In this document: positions 34,398-42,963 of the stretch, in pieces | How positions within the stretch are numbered: position 1 is the stretch's first letter | Layout of the letters: each line of letters opens with the position of its first letter | Source: JACZUI01 sp965216725 | GTDB taxonomy: Bacteria > Actinomycetota > Acidimicrobiia > Spongiisociales > ZC4RG35 | Length of the DNA: 64,000 nt | Assembly: GCA_965216725.1 (NCBI GenBank) | Contig: CBDCGI010000016.1 | Coordinates: 62,001-126,000, forward strand | Reading direction: 5' to 3' | Made by a program: the position numbers and the translations under genes | The notes under the pieces: generated by a model | The model's input: only the letters and a program-made list of their open reading frames with translations | Database searches by the model: none | Told to the model about the DNA's origin: nothing

Positions 34398-35009
34398 ATG
34401 CCTCGAATACGAGCGGCCACCATCGGCGAGCACAAGGCGCTGATTCGCCAGAGTCTTGTGGACTCGGCTAAAGCTCTCATCGCTGAGGCCGGCACAGCCG
34501 AGATCGCAATTGGCGAGGTGGCTTTTGCCTCGGGGGTGGGGCGAACCACCCTTTACGAGTATTTCGACGACCGTGACGATCTGATAGCCACCATCGTCGA
34601 AGAAGAGCTGCCGGGCGTGTTGGACCAGCTGATCTCGGCGGCCACCGGCGGCACGCCAAGCCAGCGACTTGCCGATCTGGCGACGAGGACCGTCGAGTTC
34701 ATCGTCGATGAGCCGGTGTTGGGTTTGATTCTCCACCGGGACGTGGGTCGTTTGAGCGCCTCGGCTCAGGCAAGGATCAGAACATCACATTTGGCGCTGG
34801 CGGAGGAGATGACGACTGTTTACCTCCAGGGTGTTGAGGCAGGCGAGTTCCGAGCCATGGCCCCCGACATTGCCGGCCGTTTCACCCAGGACGTGATCAT
34901 GTCAGCCGCCAAGGCTGTGATGGACGCGTCCGATCCTGAGGGGCGCATCGACGAGATAACTGCATATCTCAGAAGCTTCCTAATCGGCGGGCTCAAATCT
35001 TCTGATTGA
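34398..35009 (+). CDS. TetR-family transcriptional regulator
   Basis: 203 residues. The N-terminal HTH is LIRQSLVDSAKALIAEAGTAEIAIGEVAFASGVGRTTLYEYFDDRDDLI, typical of TetR. The C-terminal part (about 75-200) would be the ligand-binding and dimer domain, and its sequence gives no ligand. It is divergent from the four-helix membrane protein gene, which is the likely target. It is followed by two small hairpins before the phosphate operon. Confidence 0.88.
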   Translation: MPRIRAATIGEHKALIRQSLVDSAKALIAEAGTAEIAIGEVAFASGVGRTTLYEYFDDRDDLIATIVEEELPGVLDQLISAATGGTPSQRLADLATRTVEFIVDEPVLGLILHRDVGRLSASAQARIRTSHLALAEEMTTVYLQGVEAGEFRAMAPDIAGRFTQDVIMSAAKAVMDASDPEGRIDEITAYLRSFLIGGLKSSD

Positions 35010-35130
35010 CCCAGCGGTGACGAGATGACCACCTAAACCCCGATCTCTTCAGCAATCGGGAGAGGGTGTTTGGCACCCCGACCGTGGATGCACATCTCGC
35101 ACTACAGCAGCTGGCGAAGGCAAGGAACTC

Positions 35131-35158
35131 GGCCAAGCTCTAGGCCAAGCTCTAGGCC
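35131..35158 (+). repeat. 12-bp tandem duplication
   Basis: GGCCAAGCTCTA occurs twice in a row and is followed by a third GGCC. It is probably a recent slippage duplication in non-coding DNA, upstream of the PHO box. Confidence 0.6.
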
Positions 35159-35198
35159 GACTTTGGCCGGTTGTCTCCACCAGAACGCCGGTTGAAGG

Positions 35199-35216
35199 TT
35201 TCACCTTCCGTTCACC
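35199..35216 (+). promoter_or_regulatory. PHO box (two 11-bp direct repeat units)
   Basis: TTTCACC (35199-35205) and GTTCACC (35210-35216) are spaced exactly 11 bp, matching the actinobacterial PhoP/RegX3-type direct repeat GTTCACC. The box lies about 110 bp upstream of pstS, whose downstream genes include the likely cognate response regulator. It should activate the operon when phosphate is scarce. Confidence 0.75.
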
Positions 35217-35323
35217 TGTCGGATAACGGATGGTTAACGGCGCTTCCTACTTTTTGCACTGCTGGGAGGAGCTTCCCGGCGTCAACCCCATGCAACAGAC
35301 CCCACTCAAGGAGTAAAACTGGG

Positions 35324-36421
35324 ATGAAATTCCGATTCATACGTCTAGCCGCGCTCATCGCGGTGCTGTCGCTGATACTGGCCGCCTGTGGATCCGATGA
35401 TGACGGTGGAGACACCACTGTCGACGGAGGCAGCGACACCACGGCGCCTTCGGGAGGCGGTGACGACATGGAGCTTTCCGAATGGGGGCTCCCGGTCATC
35501 GACCCGCTCGATGTGCCCGACGGTGACGTCGCAATCGCCGGCTCGTCCACCGTCTATCCGTTGACTGCATTTGGCGTTCTCGCCAAGTGGATTGACGAAG
35601 GTGGTCCCGAGTACACCGTTGATTCCATTGGATCGAGCGGTGGCCTGGAGCGATTCTGCGTTGAAGGCGCATCAGACATCGCCAATGCCAGTCGCCCCAT
35701 CAAAGACGAAGAGGTGGCTGACTGTGCCGGCACCTGGGGATCCGATCCCATCGAGATCCGGGTTGGCACCGACGCGCTGTCGCTGGTGATCAGCCCCGGC
35801 AACACTTTCGCCACCGAGCTGACTCTGGAGCAGATTGATATCGCGTTCGGTCTGCCCGCCGGCTCGACGTGGGCCGATGTCGATCCAGCATTCCCGGCAC
35901 ACCCGATCGAGACGTACTCACCCGGCACCGACTCGGGGACATTCGACTTCTTCTTCGAGACGGTGTATCCCGTGATCTACGACGAAGAGGGCACGGCCCC
36001 GATTCTCGAGGGTGGCGCCAACCTCGTCGGTGAGGACGACAACCTCACGGTGGAAGGTGTTGCCGAGGACGGCTGCACCGAAGGTGACACCGCCACGACT
36101 TGTGCCATCGGCTATTTCGGGTACGCCTACTACCAGGAGAACGCCGACGTCTTGCAGGTGGTTTCGGTCGATGCCGGTGAGGGTGATGGGCCGATTCTCC
36201 CCAGCGACGAATCGGTGAACGCCAACACCTATCCCATCTCACGCCCGCTCTACATGTACACGGCCCAAGAAGTCATTGCCGACAAGCCCCAGGTGGCCGA
36301 GTTCATCGCCTATTACCTGAACAACGTCAACGAAGTGATTGGGGACATCGGGTACTTCCCAGCGCCAGACGATGCACTGCAAGAGGCCGCCGACAACATC
36401 AAGGCCGCTGCCGGGTGGTAG
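35324..36421 (+). CDS. pstS: phosphate ABC transporter, substrate-binding lipoprotein
   Basis: 365 residues from ATG 35324. Signal peptide with lipobox (LILAAC, Cys about 22), then a Gly/Asp linker. The phosphate-binding pattern is VAIAGSSTVYPLT, DSIGSSGGLERFCVEGASDIANASRPI and PGTDSGTFDFF, giving the Ser/Thr/Asp ligands. It captures phosphate for PstCAB. It has a PHO box upstream and a strong hairpin downstream, which would let pstS be made in excess over the membrane parts. Confidence 0.95.
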   Translation: MKFRFIRLAALIAVLSLILAACGSDDDGGDTTVDGGSDTTAPSGGGDDMELSEWGLPVIDPLDVPDGDVAIAGSSTVYPLTAFGVLAKWIDEGGPEYTVDSIGSSGGLERFCVEGASDIANASRPIKDEEVADCAGTWGSDPIEIRVGTDALSLVISPGNTFATELTLEQIDIAFGLPAGSTWADVDPAFPAHPIETYSPGTDSGTFDFFFETVYPVIYDEEGTAPILEGGANLVGEDDNLTVEGVAEDGCTEGDTATTCAIGYFGYAYYQENADVLQVVSVDAGEGDGPILPSDESVNANTYPISRPLYMYTAQEVIADKPQVAEFIAYYLNNVNEVIGDIGYFPAPDDALQEAADNIKAAAGW

Positions 36422-36442
36422 AGACCCGACGTAGGGCCATTG

Positions 36443-36473
36443 GAGCGGACCCCGATTCCTTCGGGGTCCGCTC
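36443..36473 (+). terminator. attenuator hairpin between pstS and pstC
   Basis: GAGCGGACCCCGA and TCGGGGTCCGCTC are perfect 13-bp arms with a 5-nt loop, followed by a weak TTGCAG. Probably a partial terminator or 3' stabiliser for the pstS message. Confidence 0.75.
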
Positions 36474-36506
36474 TTGCAGAATTCGTAGCGTCCCCAGCCT
36501 GAAATC

Positions 36507-37475
36507 ATGACAAACGTGTCCGAGACCTACCCGACTAGCCCGCCGGATCTGAGCGGGGCGCGCCGCCCGACAGAGCGGATCATCCTGATCGCGCTATTCG
36601 TCTGTGGGGCGATCTCCATTGCCACCACGCTGGGGATTCTCTACGAGCTGGGGAAGGAGTCGCTCCTGTTCTTCCAGGACGACCAGGTCTCGATCGGCAA
36701 CTTTCTCTCGTCCACGTTCTGGCAGCCACAGGCGGGGAATTTCGGGATCTGGCCCCTGATTCTGGGGACGCTGATCACGACGGTCATTGCCCTCGTGGTG
36801 GCTGTGCCGCTCGGCCTCGCCGCCGCCATCTACCTCTCGGAGTACGCCAGCCCGAGAGTCCGTGGCTTCTTCAAACCCGTGCTCGAGATTCTCGTGGGCA
36901 TCCCAACGGTCGTATTCGGGTTCTTTGCAATCAACTTCATGACTCCTCTCCTGCGCAACATCTTCGGCAGCGATGTGGTGGGATTCTTCAACGTTCTGTC
37001 GGCGGGGATTGTCGTTGGAATCTTGATCATTCCCCTCATCAGCTCTCTCTCCGAAGATGCTCTCTCTGCGGTGCCTGACTCGCTTCGCCAGGCCTCTTAT
37101 GCCCTCGGCGCAACTAGGCGCGAGACCGCTCTGAAGGTGGTGGTGCCCGCCGCCCTGTCGGGAATCGCCGCAGGAATCGTGGTTGGGATGTCCCGCGCGG
37201 TTGGCGAGACGATGGTGGTGACCCTGGCCGCCGGTGCAGCACCCCGCAATTTCACCTTCGGTGAGGACGCTCTATTTGGTTACATCCTCAGTCCGTTCGA
37301 GCCGGCACAGACGATGACGGGCTATATCGCACTCACGGCCAGCGGTGACCTCGGCTACAACACAGTCGACTACAACTCGATCTTCGCCATCGGACTGACT
37401 CTTTTCTTCATGACGCTCGGCCTCAATTCGCTGAGCCGTCGCATCGTCAAGCGCTACCGGCAGGTTTACGAATGA
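36507..37475 (+). CDS. pstC: phosphate ABC transporter, permease PstC
   Basis: 322 residues with about six helices. Family segments are FLSSTFWQPQAGNFGIWPLILGTLITT, AIYLSEYASPRVRGFFKPVLEILVGIPTVVFGFFA and the EAA loop DSLRQASYALGATRRETALKVVVPAALSGIAAG, with GMSRAVGETMVV. It forms half of the phosphate channel. Its stop overlaps the pstA start (ATGA). Confidence 0.95.
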   Translation: MTNVSETYPTSPPDLSGARRPTERIILIALFVCGAISIATTLGILYELGKESLLFFQDDQVSIGNFLSSTFWQPQAGNFGIWPLILGTLITTVIALVVAVPLGLAAAIYLSEYASPRVRGFFKPVLEILVGIPTVVFGFFAINFMTPLLRNIFGSDVVGFFNVLSAGIVVGILIIPLISSLSEDALSAVPDSLRQASYALGATRRETALKVVVPAALSGIAAGIVVGMSRAVGETMVVTLAAGAAPRNFTFGEDALFGYILSPFEPAQTMTGYIALTASGDLGYNTVDYNSIFAIGLTLFFMTLGLNSLSRRIVKRYRQVYE

Positions 37476-38875
37476 GCGTTCAGGCACCAGAAAGACCTTC
37501 CAGAGAGTCCTTTCCCACCGACGACGAATACCAGCGTCTTCTCTCCAAGAAGACAAGGCGGGGAAGGCTCTTCTCCGGTCTGCTGGTTCTGGCTCTGACG
37601 ATGGCTGTCTTGGCTCTCGCCGTTCTCCTCTACACGATCATCAACCAATCTTTCGGCTTGGTGGCGGTCGTCAACCAGACGGAGCCCGAGGAGATTGTTG
37701 AGTCGCTGGGCTACGACCCAACTGAGACCGGTCTTGGCGACCTCGAATACGACGAGTTGGTCGAGGTGCTGGCCGGGGGCATCAACAACAACGTGGGACG
37801 TCGTCTAGAGCGTGAGCAGCGTTTCTACGAGGATCGACTCGCTTTTGAGAGCGAAGAGAAATGGGCCGAAGTCTGTGCGGAGTCCGACCCGCCCCAGGGT
37901 TGCGACGCACCGGCTCGGGACAAAGCAAATCTCGTGCAACTGGTCAACGAGCGCATCGTCCTTCCTGACATCATCGACACCTACGATCTGGTGCCCTCGA
38001 TGATCAACCCCGCGGCCTTTGAGGGAGAGGTCGAACGCACCTTCATCGAGTCACCAGAACGGTTTCCGGACTACACCTTCGACCAGGTTCAGATCCAATG
38101 GCGGGCATGGCTGAGCCCCACCTTCGTACGCTCTCCGGCCAGCGGGACTCCGGAGACTGCAGGCATCCGCACAGCCATCCTCGGGTCGCTATGGCTGGTG
38201 GTCATCACTGTTCTCTTTGCCGTTCCGGTGGGAGTCGGTGCTGCGATTTATCTGGAGGAATTTGCCCGGCCTTCCCGTCTCAACGACCTCATCCAAACCA
38301 ACATCAACAACCTTGCGGGGGTCCCATCGATCATCTATGGAATGCTTGGGCTGGCAATCCTGGTGAGGGTTCTCGAGCCGATCACGTCGGGGGCGATCTT
38401 CGGAACCGACGCCGCCAACGGTCGAACGGTGCTATCTGCTGGTCTCACACTCGGCCTGTTGACTCTCCCCGTGGTGATAATCAGCTCTCAGGAGGCCTTG
38501 CGTGCGGTTCCCAACTCCCTACGTCAGGCGGGTCTTGGAATCGGTGCCACAAGGTGGCAGACCGTTCGTAGCCAGGTACTGCCTGTCGCGATCCCGGGCA
38601 TTCTCACAGGCACCATTCTGGCCGTGGCCAGGGCCATCGGTGAGACAGCGCCGCTCATTCTGGTTGGAGCGGCCAGCTTTATCACCGTCGATCCCACCGG
38701 CCCGTTCTCCAAGTTCACCGCACTTCCCATCCAGATATTCCAATGGACATCGCTGCCCCAGGTCGAGTGGCAGCACCTTGCGGCGGCGGCGAGTCTGGCC
38801 CTCTTGATCCTGCTCTTGATACTCAACGCCGGCGCCGTGATACTTCGTAATCGATACTCGAGGAGACCGTCGTGA
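37472..38875 (+). CDS. pstA: phosphate ABC transporter, permease PstA with large extracytoplasmic insertion
   Basis: 467 residues, against about 290 for a typical PstA. After the first helix (about 35-60) there is an insertion of about 160 residues, probably outside the membrane, with a CAESDPPQGC pair that could form a disulfide. The permease core then follows: AAIYLEEFARPSRLNDLIQTNINNLAGVPSIIYG, LRQAGLGIGATRWQTVRSQVLPVAIPGILTG and ARAIGETAPLIL. Some proteobacterial PstA proteins have an N-terminal domain (DUF3333) in this place; whether this one is homologous is not known. It overlaps pstB (GTGA). Confidence 0.92.
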   Translation: MSVQAPERPSRESFPTDDEYQRLLSKKTRRGRLFSGLLVLALTMAVLALAVLLYTIINQSFGLVAVVNQTEPEEIVESLGYDPTETGLGDLEYDELVEVLAGGINNNVGRRLEREQRFYEDRLAFESEEKWAEVCAESDPPQGCDAPARDKANLVQLVNERIVLPDIIDTYDLVPSMINPAAFEGEVERTFIESPERFPDYTFDQVQIQWRAWLSPTFVRSPASGTPETAGIRTAILGSLWLVVITVLFAVPVGVGAAIYLEEFARPSRLNDLIQTNINNLAGVPSIIYGMLGLAILVRVLEPITSGAIFGTDAANGRTVLSAGLTLGLLTLPVVIISSQEALRAVPNSLRQAGLGIGATRWQTVRSQVLPVAIPGILTGTILAVARAIGETAPLILVGAASFITVDPTGPFSKFTALPIQIFQWTSLPQVEWQHLAAAASLALLILLLILNAGAVILRNRYSRRPS

Positions 38876-39783
38876 CACATGAGACAAAGGAGAGCGTTGC
38901 TTTGACGTCAGATTCGGACCCGGGGGCGAGTCACGCCGAGTCACCTGAGCGGGCTGCCGATTTGGCGGAGGTCAATGACGTCGCTTCGCCGGCCGACAGG
39001 CCGGGGGTGATCCAAACCAAGCACATGGGCATCTACTACGGCGACTTCAAAGCCGTCCATGACGTCAGTCTCAATTTCCAATTCAACCAGATCAGCGCAC
39101 TCATCGGTCCTTCGGGGTGCGGCAAGTCGACCGTCCTGAGGTCGCTCAATCGAATGAACGATCTCATCCCGACTGCGCGCACCGAAGGTGATGTGCTCTA
39201 TCACGGCCAGAACATCTACGCCGATGGCGTCGACGCGGTCGAGATTCGTCGCAAGATCGGGATGGTCTTCCAGAAGCCAAATCCCTTCCCCAAGTCCATA
39301 TTCCAGAACATCATCTGGGGGGCCAAGATCAACGGATTCAAGGGCTCCAAGTCTGAGGCCGAGGATCTGGTGCAGAACGCTCTCGAGCAAGCCGCATTGT
39401 GGGACGAGGTCAAGGACAAGCTCCAAGAGAGTGGGCTCTCCCTCTCAGGTGGCCAGCAACAGCGTCTTTGCATCGCCCGAGCGATCGCCACGCGCCCCGA
39501 TGTCGTGCTCATGGACGAGCCCTGCTCGGCGCTGGACCCCATCGCCACGCTCCGCATCGAGGAGTTGATGCTGGAGTTGAAGAAGAACTATTCGATAATC
39601 ATCGTCACTCACAACATGCAGCAAGCCGCTCGGGTATCGGACAAAACCGCTTTCTTCAACGTCAAGCTCAACGAGCAGGGCATGCGAACGGGGCGGCTCG
39701 TCGAGTTTACGGAGACCTCCCAACTCTTCACATCTCCCAACGAGCAGGAGACGGAGGACTACATCACAGGGAGGTTCGGATGA
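38872..39783 (+). CDS. pstB: phosphate ABC transporter, ATPase PstB
   Basis: 303 residues, GTG start overlapping pstA. Walker A is GPSGCGKSTVLRSLNRMND, the Q loop is GMVFQKPNPFPKSIFQNI, the signature LSGGQQQRLCIARAIA and Walker B VLMDEPCSALDPIAT, all diagnostic of PstB. About 45 extra residues precede the fold (acidic, Ala/Ser/Glu-rich); internal starts are possible but none has a better ribosome site. It energises phosphate import. Confidence 0.95.
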   Translation: MTHETKESVALTSDSDPGASHAESPERAADLAEVNDVASPADRPGVIQTKHMGIYYGDFKAVHDVSLNFQFNQISALIGPSGCGKSTVLRSLNRMNDLIPTARTEGDVLYHGQNIYADGVDAVEIRRKIGMVFQKPNPFPKSIFQNIIWGAKINGFKGSKSEAEDLVQNALEQAALWDEVKDKLQESGLSLSGGQQQRLCIARAIATRPDVVLMDEPCSALDPIATLRIEELMLELKKNYSIIIVTHNMQQAARVSDKTAFFNVKLNEQGMRTGRLVEFTETSQLFTSPNEQETEDYITGRFG

Positions 39784-40487
39784 CACTTCCCCAGGACACC
39801 CAATCGCATTTTCACCAGGAGCTGGCCGAACTGGAACGTCGGGTTCTGGGAATAGTGAGCCAAAACGAGAAGATGGTCGCGATGGCGGTGGAATCCGTCG
39901 TCACCGACAACGTCGAGCTCGCCGACGAGGTCATCTCACTCCAGGGCGACGTCCACGCCGGCCACTTTGAGGTTCACAGCAAATGGACCGAGTTGCTCGT
40001 CCGGCATCAGCCTTTGGGGTCCGATATGCGAACGATGACGGTCCTTATCCAGCTCAACGCCACCTTCGAGCGCATGGCCGCCCAATGCGGCAACATCGCC
40101 AAGGTTGCAAAGGAGAATCACGGCCTTCCCCAGGTGGAGGCGATTGTCGAAAAGATCAGGGAGATGGGTGACTTGGTGCGGCCGATGATCCGGGCGTCGA
40201 TCGACTCCTACGTCCGCCGGGATTTGGACGAGGCGCGGCTCCTGCCCGCCATGGACGAGCCCATCGACCGGCTCAATGCCACGATGTACCTCGATGTGGT
40301 CGCTGCGCGCGCCGACAAGGCGATGCTGGAGTGGGCGGCGAAGATGTTGATGGTCTCGAGGGCCATCGAACGGATTGGGGATCAAGCTGTCGATTTTGCC
40401 GAGCAAACGGCGTTTCTCATTACCGGAGAGCGTGCCCAATTCGACGAGGCGGGACTTATCAGGTCGGGATCGGGTGACGACGGTTGA
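39780..40487 (+). CDS. phoU: phosphate regulatory protein PhoU
   Basis: 235 residues from ATG 39780, overlapping the pstB stop. An all-helical two-repeat PhoU protein with the metal-binding Glu/Asp-rich helices visible in FHQELAELERRVLGIVSQNEKMVAMAVES and a second repeat near EAIVEKIREMGDLVRPMI, and RAIERIGDQAVDFAEQTAFL. It damps phosphate uptake and signalling when phosphate is plentiful by linking PstSCAB to the sensor kinase. Its end overlaps the next gene by 14 bp. Confidence 0.93.
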   Translation: MTLPQDTQSHFHQELAELERRVLGIVSQNEKMVAMAVESVVTDNVELADEVISLQGDVHAGHFEVHSKWTELLVRHQPLGSDMRTMTVLIQLNATFERMAAQCGNIAKVAKENHGLPQVEAIVEKIREMGDLVRPMIRASIDSYVRRDLDEARLLPAMDEPIDRLNATMYLDVVAARADKAMLEWAAKMLMVSRAIERIGDQAVDFAEQTAFLITGERAQFDEAGLIRSGSGDDG

Positions 40488-41184
40488 TCGTCGTCCGTAT
40501 CGGATTCTCGTAGTCGAGGACGAGCCGGCCTTGGCCGAATCGGTTCGATATTCACTCGACGATGAGGGTTACGACGTCGTGGTGGCCGACAACGGTCCCG
40601 CCGGCCTGGAGCGGGCACGCACATTGAAACCCGATCTGGTGCTCCTCGACCTCATGCTCCCTGGCATGTCGGGCCTCGATGTCTGCCGGCAGATGAGAGC
40701 TTCGTCAGACGTCCCAATCATCATGCTCACCGCCAAGGACTCAGAGGCAGACAAGGTGTCAGGCTTGGAACTCGGAGCCGACGACTACGTAACCAAGCCA
40801 TTCTCGATGAGGGAGCTCACGGCTCGGATTCGGGCTCAGTTGCGGCGGTCTGCGCGTTCCGGAGTGCTCGCCCAGTCCAACGAGGTATTGCGAGCCGGCC
40901 CCATCGAGTTGGACATCGACGCCCACGAAACGCGGGTAGACGGAAGCCTTGTGATGCTGCGCCCCAAGGAGTTCGACCTCCTCGAGTCGCTTATGAGACG
41001 GAAAAATCGTCTCTCAGAACGCCACACACTCATCGACGAGGTATGGGGGCCCTCGTACTTCGGGGATACCAAGACGCTCGATGTGCATGTCAAACGTCTT
41101 CGGGAGAAACTGGAGCCAGACCCCTCGGACCCTGTATACCTTCTTACCGTGAGAGGCTTGGGCTACAAGCTGGTTGATGGCTGA
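40474..41184 (+). CDS. phosphate response regulator (PhoB/RegX3-like)
   Basis: 236 residues from GTG 40474, inside the end of phoU. The receiver has LVVEDEPALAESV, the phospho-acceptor in DLVLLDLMLPGMSGL, IIMLTAKDS and DDYVTKPFSMREL. The winged helix has DIDAHETRVDG, LRPKEFDLLESLM and DVHVKRLREKL, ending LTVRGLGYKLVDG. It is the OmpR-class activator that most likely binds the PHO box at 35199-35216. The likely kinase partner overlaps downstream. Confidence 0.92.
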   Translation: MTTVDRRPYRILVVEDEPALAESVRYSLDDEGYDVVVADNGPAGLERARTLKPDLVLLDLMLPGMSGLDVCRQMRASSDVPIIMLTAKDSEADKVSGLELGADDYVTKPFSMRELTARIRAQLRRSARSGVLAQSNEVLRAGPIELDIDAHETRVDGSLVMLRPKEFDLLESLMRRKNRLSERHTLIDEVWGPSYFGDTKTLDVHVKRLREKLEPDPSDPVYLLTVRGLGYKLVDG

Positions 41185-42892
41185 TCCTCAGTACGCCGGG
41201 CGTCAGGCTCTGTCAACCCGGTTTCTCGTCTATTTCTCCATCGTCTACATCCTGCTCATAGCCCTGGTCGGTGTTCTCATCACACTTTCCGCTCGCACGT
41301 CTCTCGCTGACGACCTCCGCGACGACCAAGTACGGGAGACCCGGCTGATAGCTGCGTCGCTGCCGGCTGCCGAGGAGGAGATTGCTTCTTGGGTCGAAGA
41401 GACCGCCCGTCTGTCAGAGTCCAGGGTGACCATCATCCAATCGGACGGGGTGGTCGTCGCCGACTCTCATGCCGATGCGGCGTCTATGGAAAACCATGCA
41501 ACCCGGCCCGAGGTGCTGGAAGCCCTCGAAGGCGAAGTGGGCTTCGACAGCCGACGCAGCGCCAGCACCGGCTTCAAGCAGAGCTACGTGGCAGTGCCTC
41601 CGGAAGACGACCTGATCGTTCGAACGTCCATTGCGGAGCGAGTCATCGAAGAGGACCTCAATTCGGTACGTCGCGTGGTGATCGTCAGTGCTATGGCGGT
41701 TGGAGTGCTGGGGATAGCGGTGGTCGCATACGTCGCTCGGAGATTGGCGAGACCCATTGTGAGGCTAACCGAGCAGACCATGGCCGCTGCTGAAGGTGGC
41801 AGCGCGGAAGACCTGTCGCGTTCCGAGGTGAGGGAGCTGGACATGCTCAGCCTCAGCATTTCCGAGATGGTCGAGGAAATGCAGGTCAGGGTGGATCAAG
41901 CCGAGGCAGCAAGGCGGACGTTGGAGGTCGTGCTCAGCGCCATTCCACAGGGGACAGTGCTCATCGAGAGCGATCGCGTGGCATATGCCAATTCCGCTTC
42001 GCAGGATCTCCTTGGCGAGATCGCCGACGACCTCGACGCCATCACCCCATTCCAGTTTCAGGAGTTGGTGCGAGAGGTACAGGAGGGCGGCGTGCGAGTC
42101 AGCCTGGAACTCGAACATGGTCGGCCGCCCCGCCTGCTCCGGGGAGTGGCCACCCCACTTGGAGACGAAGGGTCGGTGCTCCTCATCGTCATTGACATCA
42201 CCGAACGGGAGAGGATGGCAAGCGTCAGACGCGATTTCGTGGCCAATGCCTCACACGAACTGAAGACTCCGGTCTCCTCCATCGTGGCTTCCTCCGAGGC
42301 CTTGCGGATCGCCGTGGAGAAAGATCAGGAATCGGCCCGGCGCTTCTCCCGGCAAATCGAGGCCTCGGCGATGCAGCTCAACCGTCTCGTCAGCGATCTC
42401 CTCGACCTCTCCCGTCTCGAACGGGAAGCACCCGAGCTTGCTGCAATCGACCTCGACATGGTGGTCACCGAGGAAGTCGAGCGGATTCGCCCTCAGGCCG
42501 AAGAGAAGGGCATCGAAGTCGCCACCAGTTTCGATTCGGTGCCTGTTGAGGGAAGCCGCCGGGATCTTGCGATCGCGGTGCGCAACATTCTGGAGAACGC
42601 GATCCGGCACACGCCCGGCGGCGGAACCATCACCGTTGAGGTTCAGGACGCCATCGATGAGGCGATGATCAGCGTCCGCGACACCGGGGAGGGAATTCCC
42701 ACCCGCGATCTCGAGCGAGTGTTTGAACGGTTCTATCGAGTTGACGCGGCGCGGTCCCGGCAGTCGGGGGGCACCGGTCTCGGGCTCGCCATCGTCAAAC
42801 ACGTCGTCGAGGGGCATCGGGGCAGGGTCGATCTCGAGAGCGAGCTCGGAGTGGGGTCGACCTTCACCATCACCATCCCGAAAGGCCGCTAG
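41177..42892 (+). CDS. phosphate sensor histidine kinase (PhoR/SenX3-like)
   Basis: 571 residues from ATG 41177. It has two membrane helices (about 17-40 and 165-190) enclosing an extracytoplasmic sensor of about 125 residues. A HAMP segment (ARPIVRLTEQTMAAAEGG) and a PAS domain (about 250-345, EVVLSAIPQGTVLI) follow. The kinase core has the phospho-His in ANASHELKTPVSSIVASSEAL, the N box RNILENAIRHTPGGG and G boxes DTGEGIPTRDL and GTGLGLAIVKHVVEGH. It should sense phosphate status through PstSCAB-PhoU. It is the last gene of the operon. Confidence 0.92.
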   Translation: MADPQYAGRQALSTRFLVYFSIVYILLIALVGVLITLSARTSLADDLRDDQVRETRLIAASLPAAEEEIASWVEETARLSESRVTIIQSDGVVVADSHADAASMENHATRPEVLEALEGEVGFDSRRSASTGFKQSYVAVPPEDDLIVRTSIAERVIEEDLNSVRRVVIVSAMAVGVLGIAVVAYVARRLARPIVRLTEQTMAAAEGGSAEDLSRSEVRELDMLSLSISEMVEEMQVRVDQAEAARRTLEVVLSAIPQGTVLIESDRVAYANSASQDLLGEIADDLDAITPFQFQELVREVQEGGVRVSLELEHGRPPRLLRGVATPLGDEGSVLLIVIDITERERMASVRRDFVANASHELKTPVSSIVASSEALRIAVEKDQESARRFSRQIEASAMQLNRLVSDLLDLSRLEREAPELAAIDLDMVVTEEVERIRPQAEEKGIEVATSFDSVPVEGSRRDLAIAVRNILENAIRHTPGGGTITVEVQDAIDEAMISVRDTGEGIPTRDLERVFERFYRVDAARSRQSGGTGLGLAIVKHVVEGHRGRVDLESELGVGSTFTITIPKGR

Positions 42893-42963
42893 CCGCAACC
42901 GCCGCTAAGGGAGAGTCCGGATGGGCCTTGGACCGGTCCCGCAACTACCCTTTTCCGAGACCC

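Larger units (their letters stand above)
35010..35323. other. control region between the TetR gene and pstS
   Basis: About 314 bp without a gene. It holds two hairpins (CCCGAT/ATCGGG at 35039-35060 and GGGTG/CACCC at 35064-35078) that may terminate the TetR transcript, a 12-bp tandem duplication, the PHO box, and a long leader ending in AAGGAG before the pstS ATG. Confidence 0.6.
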
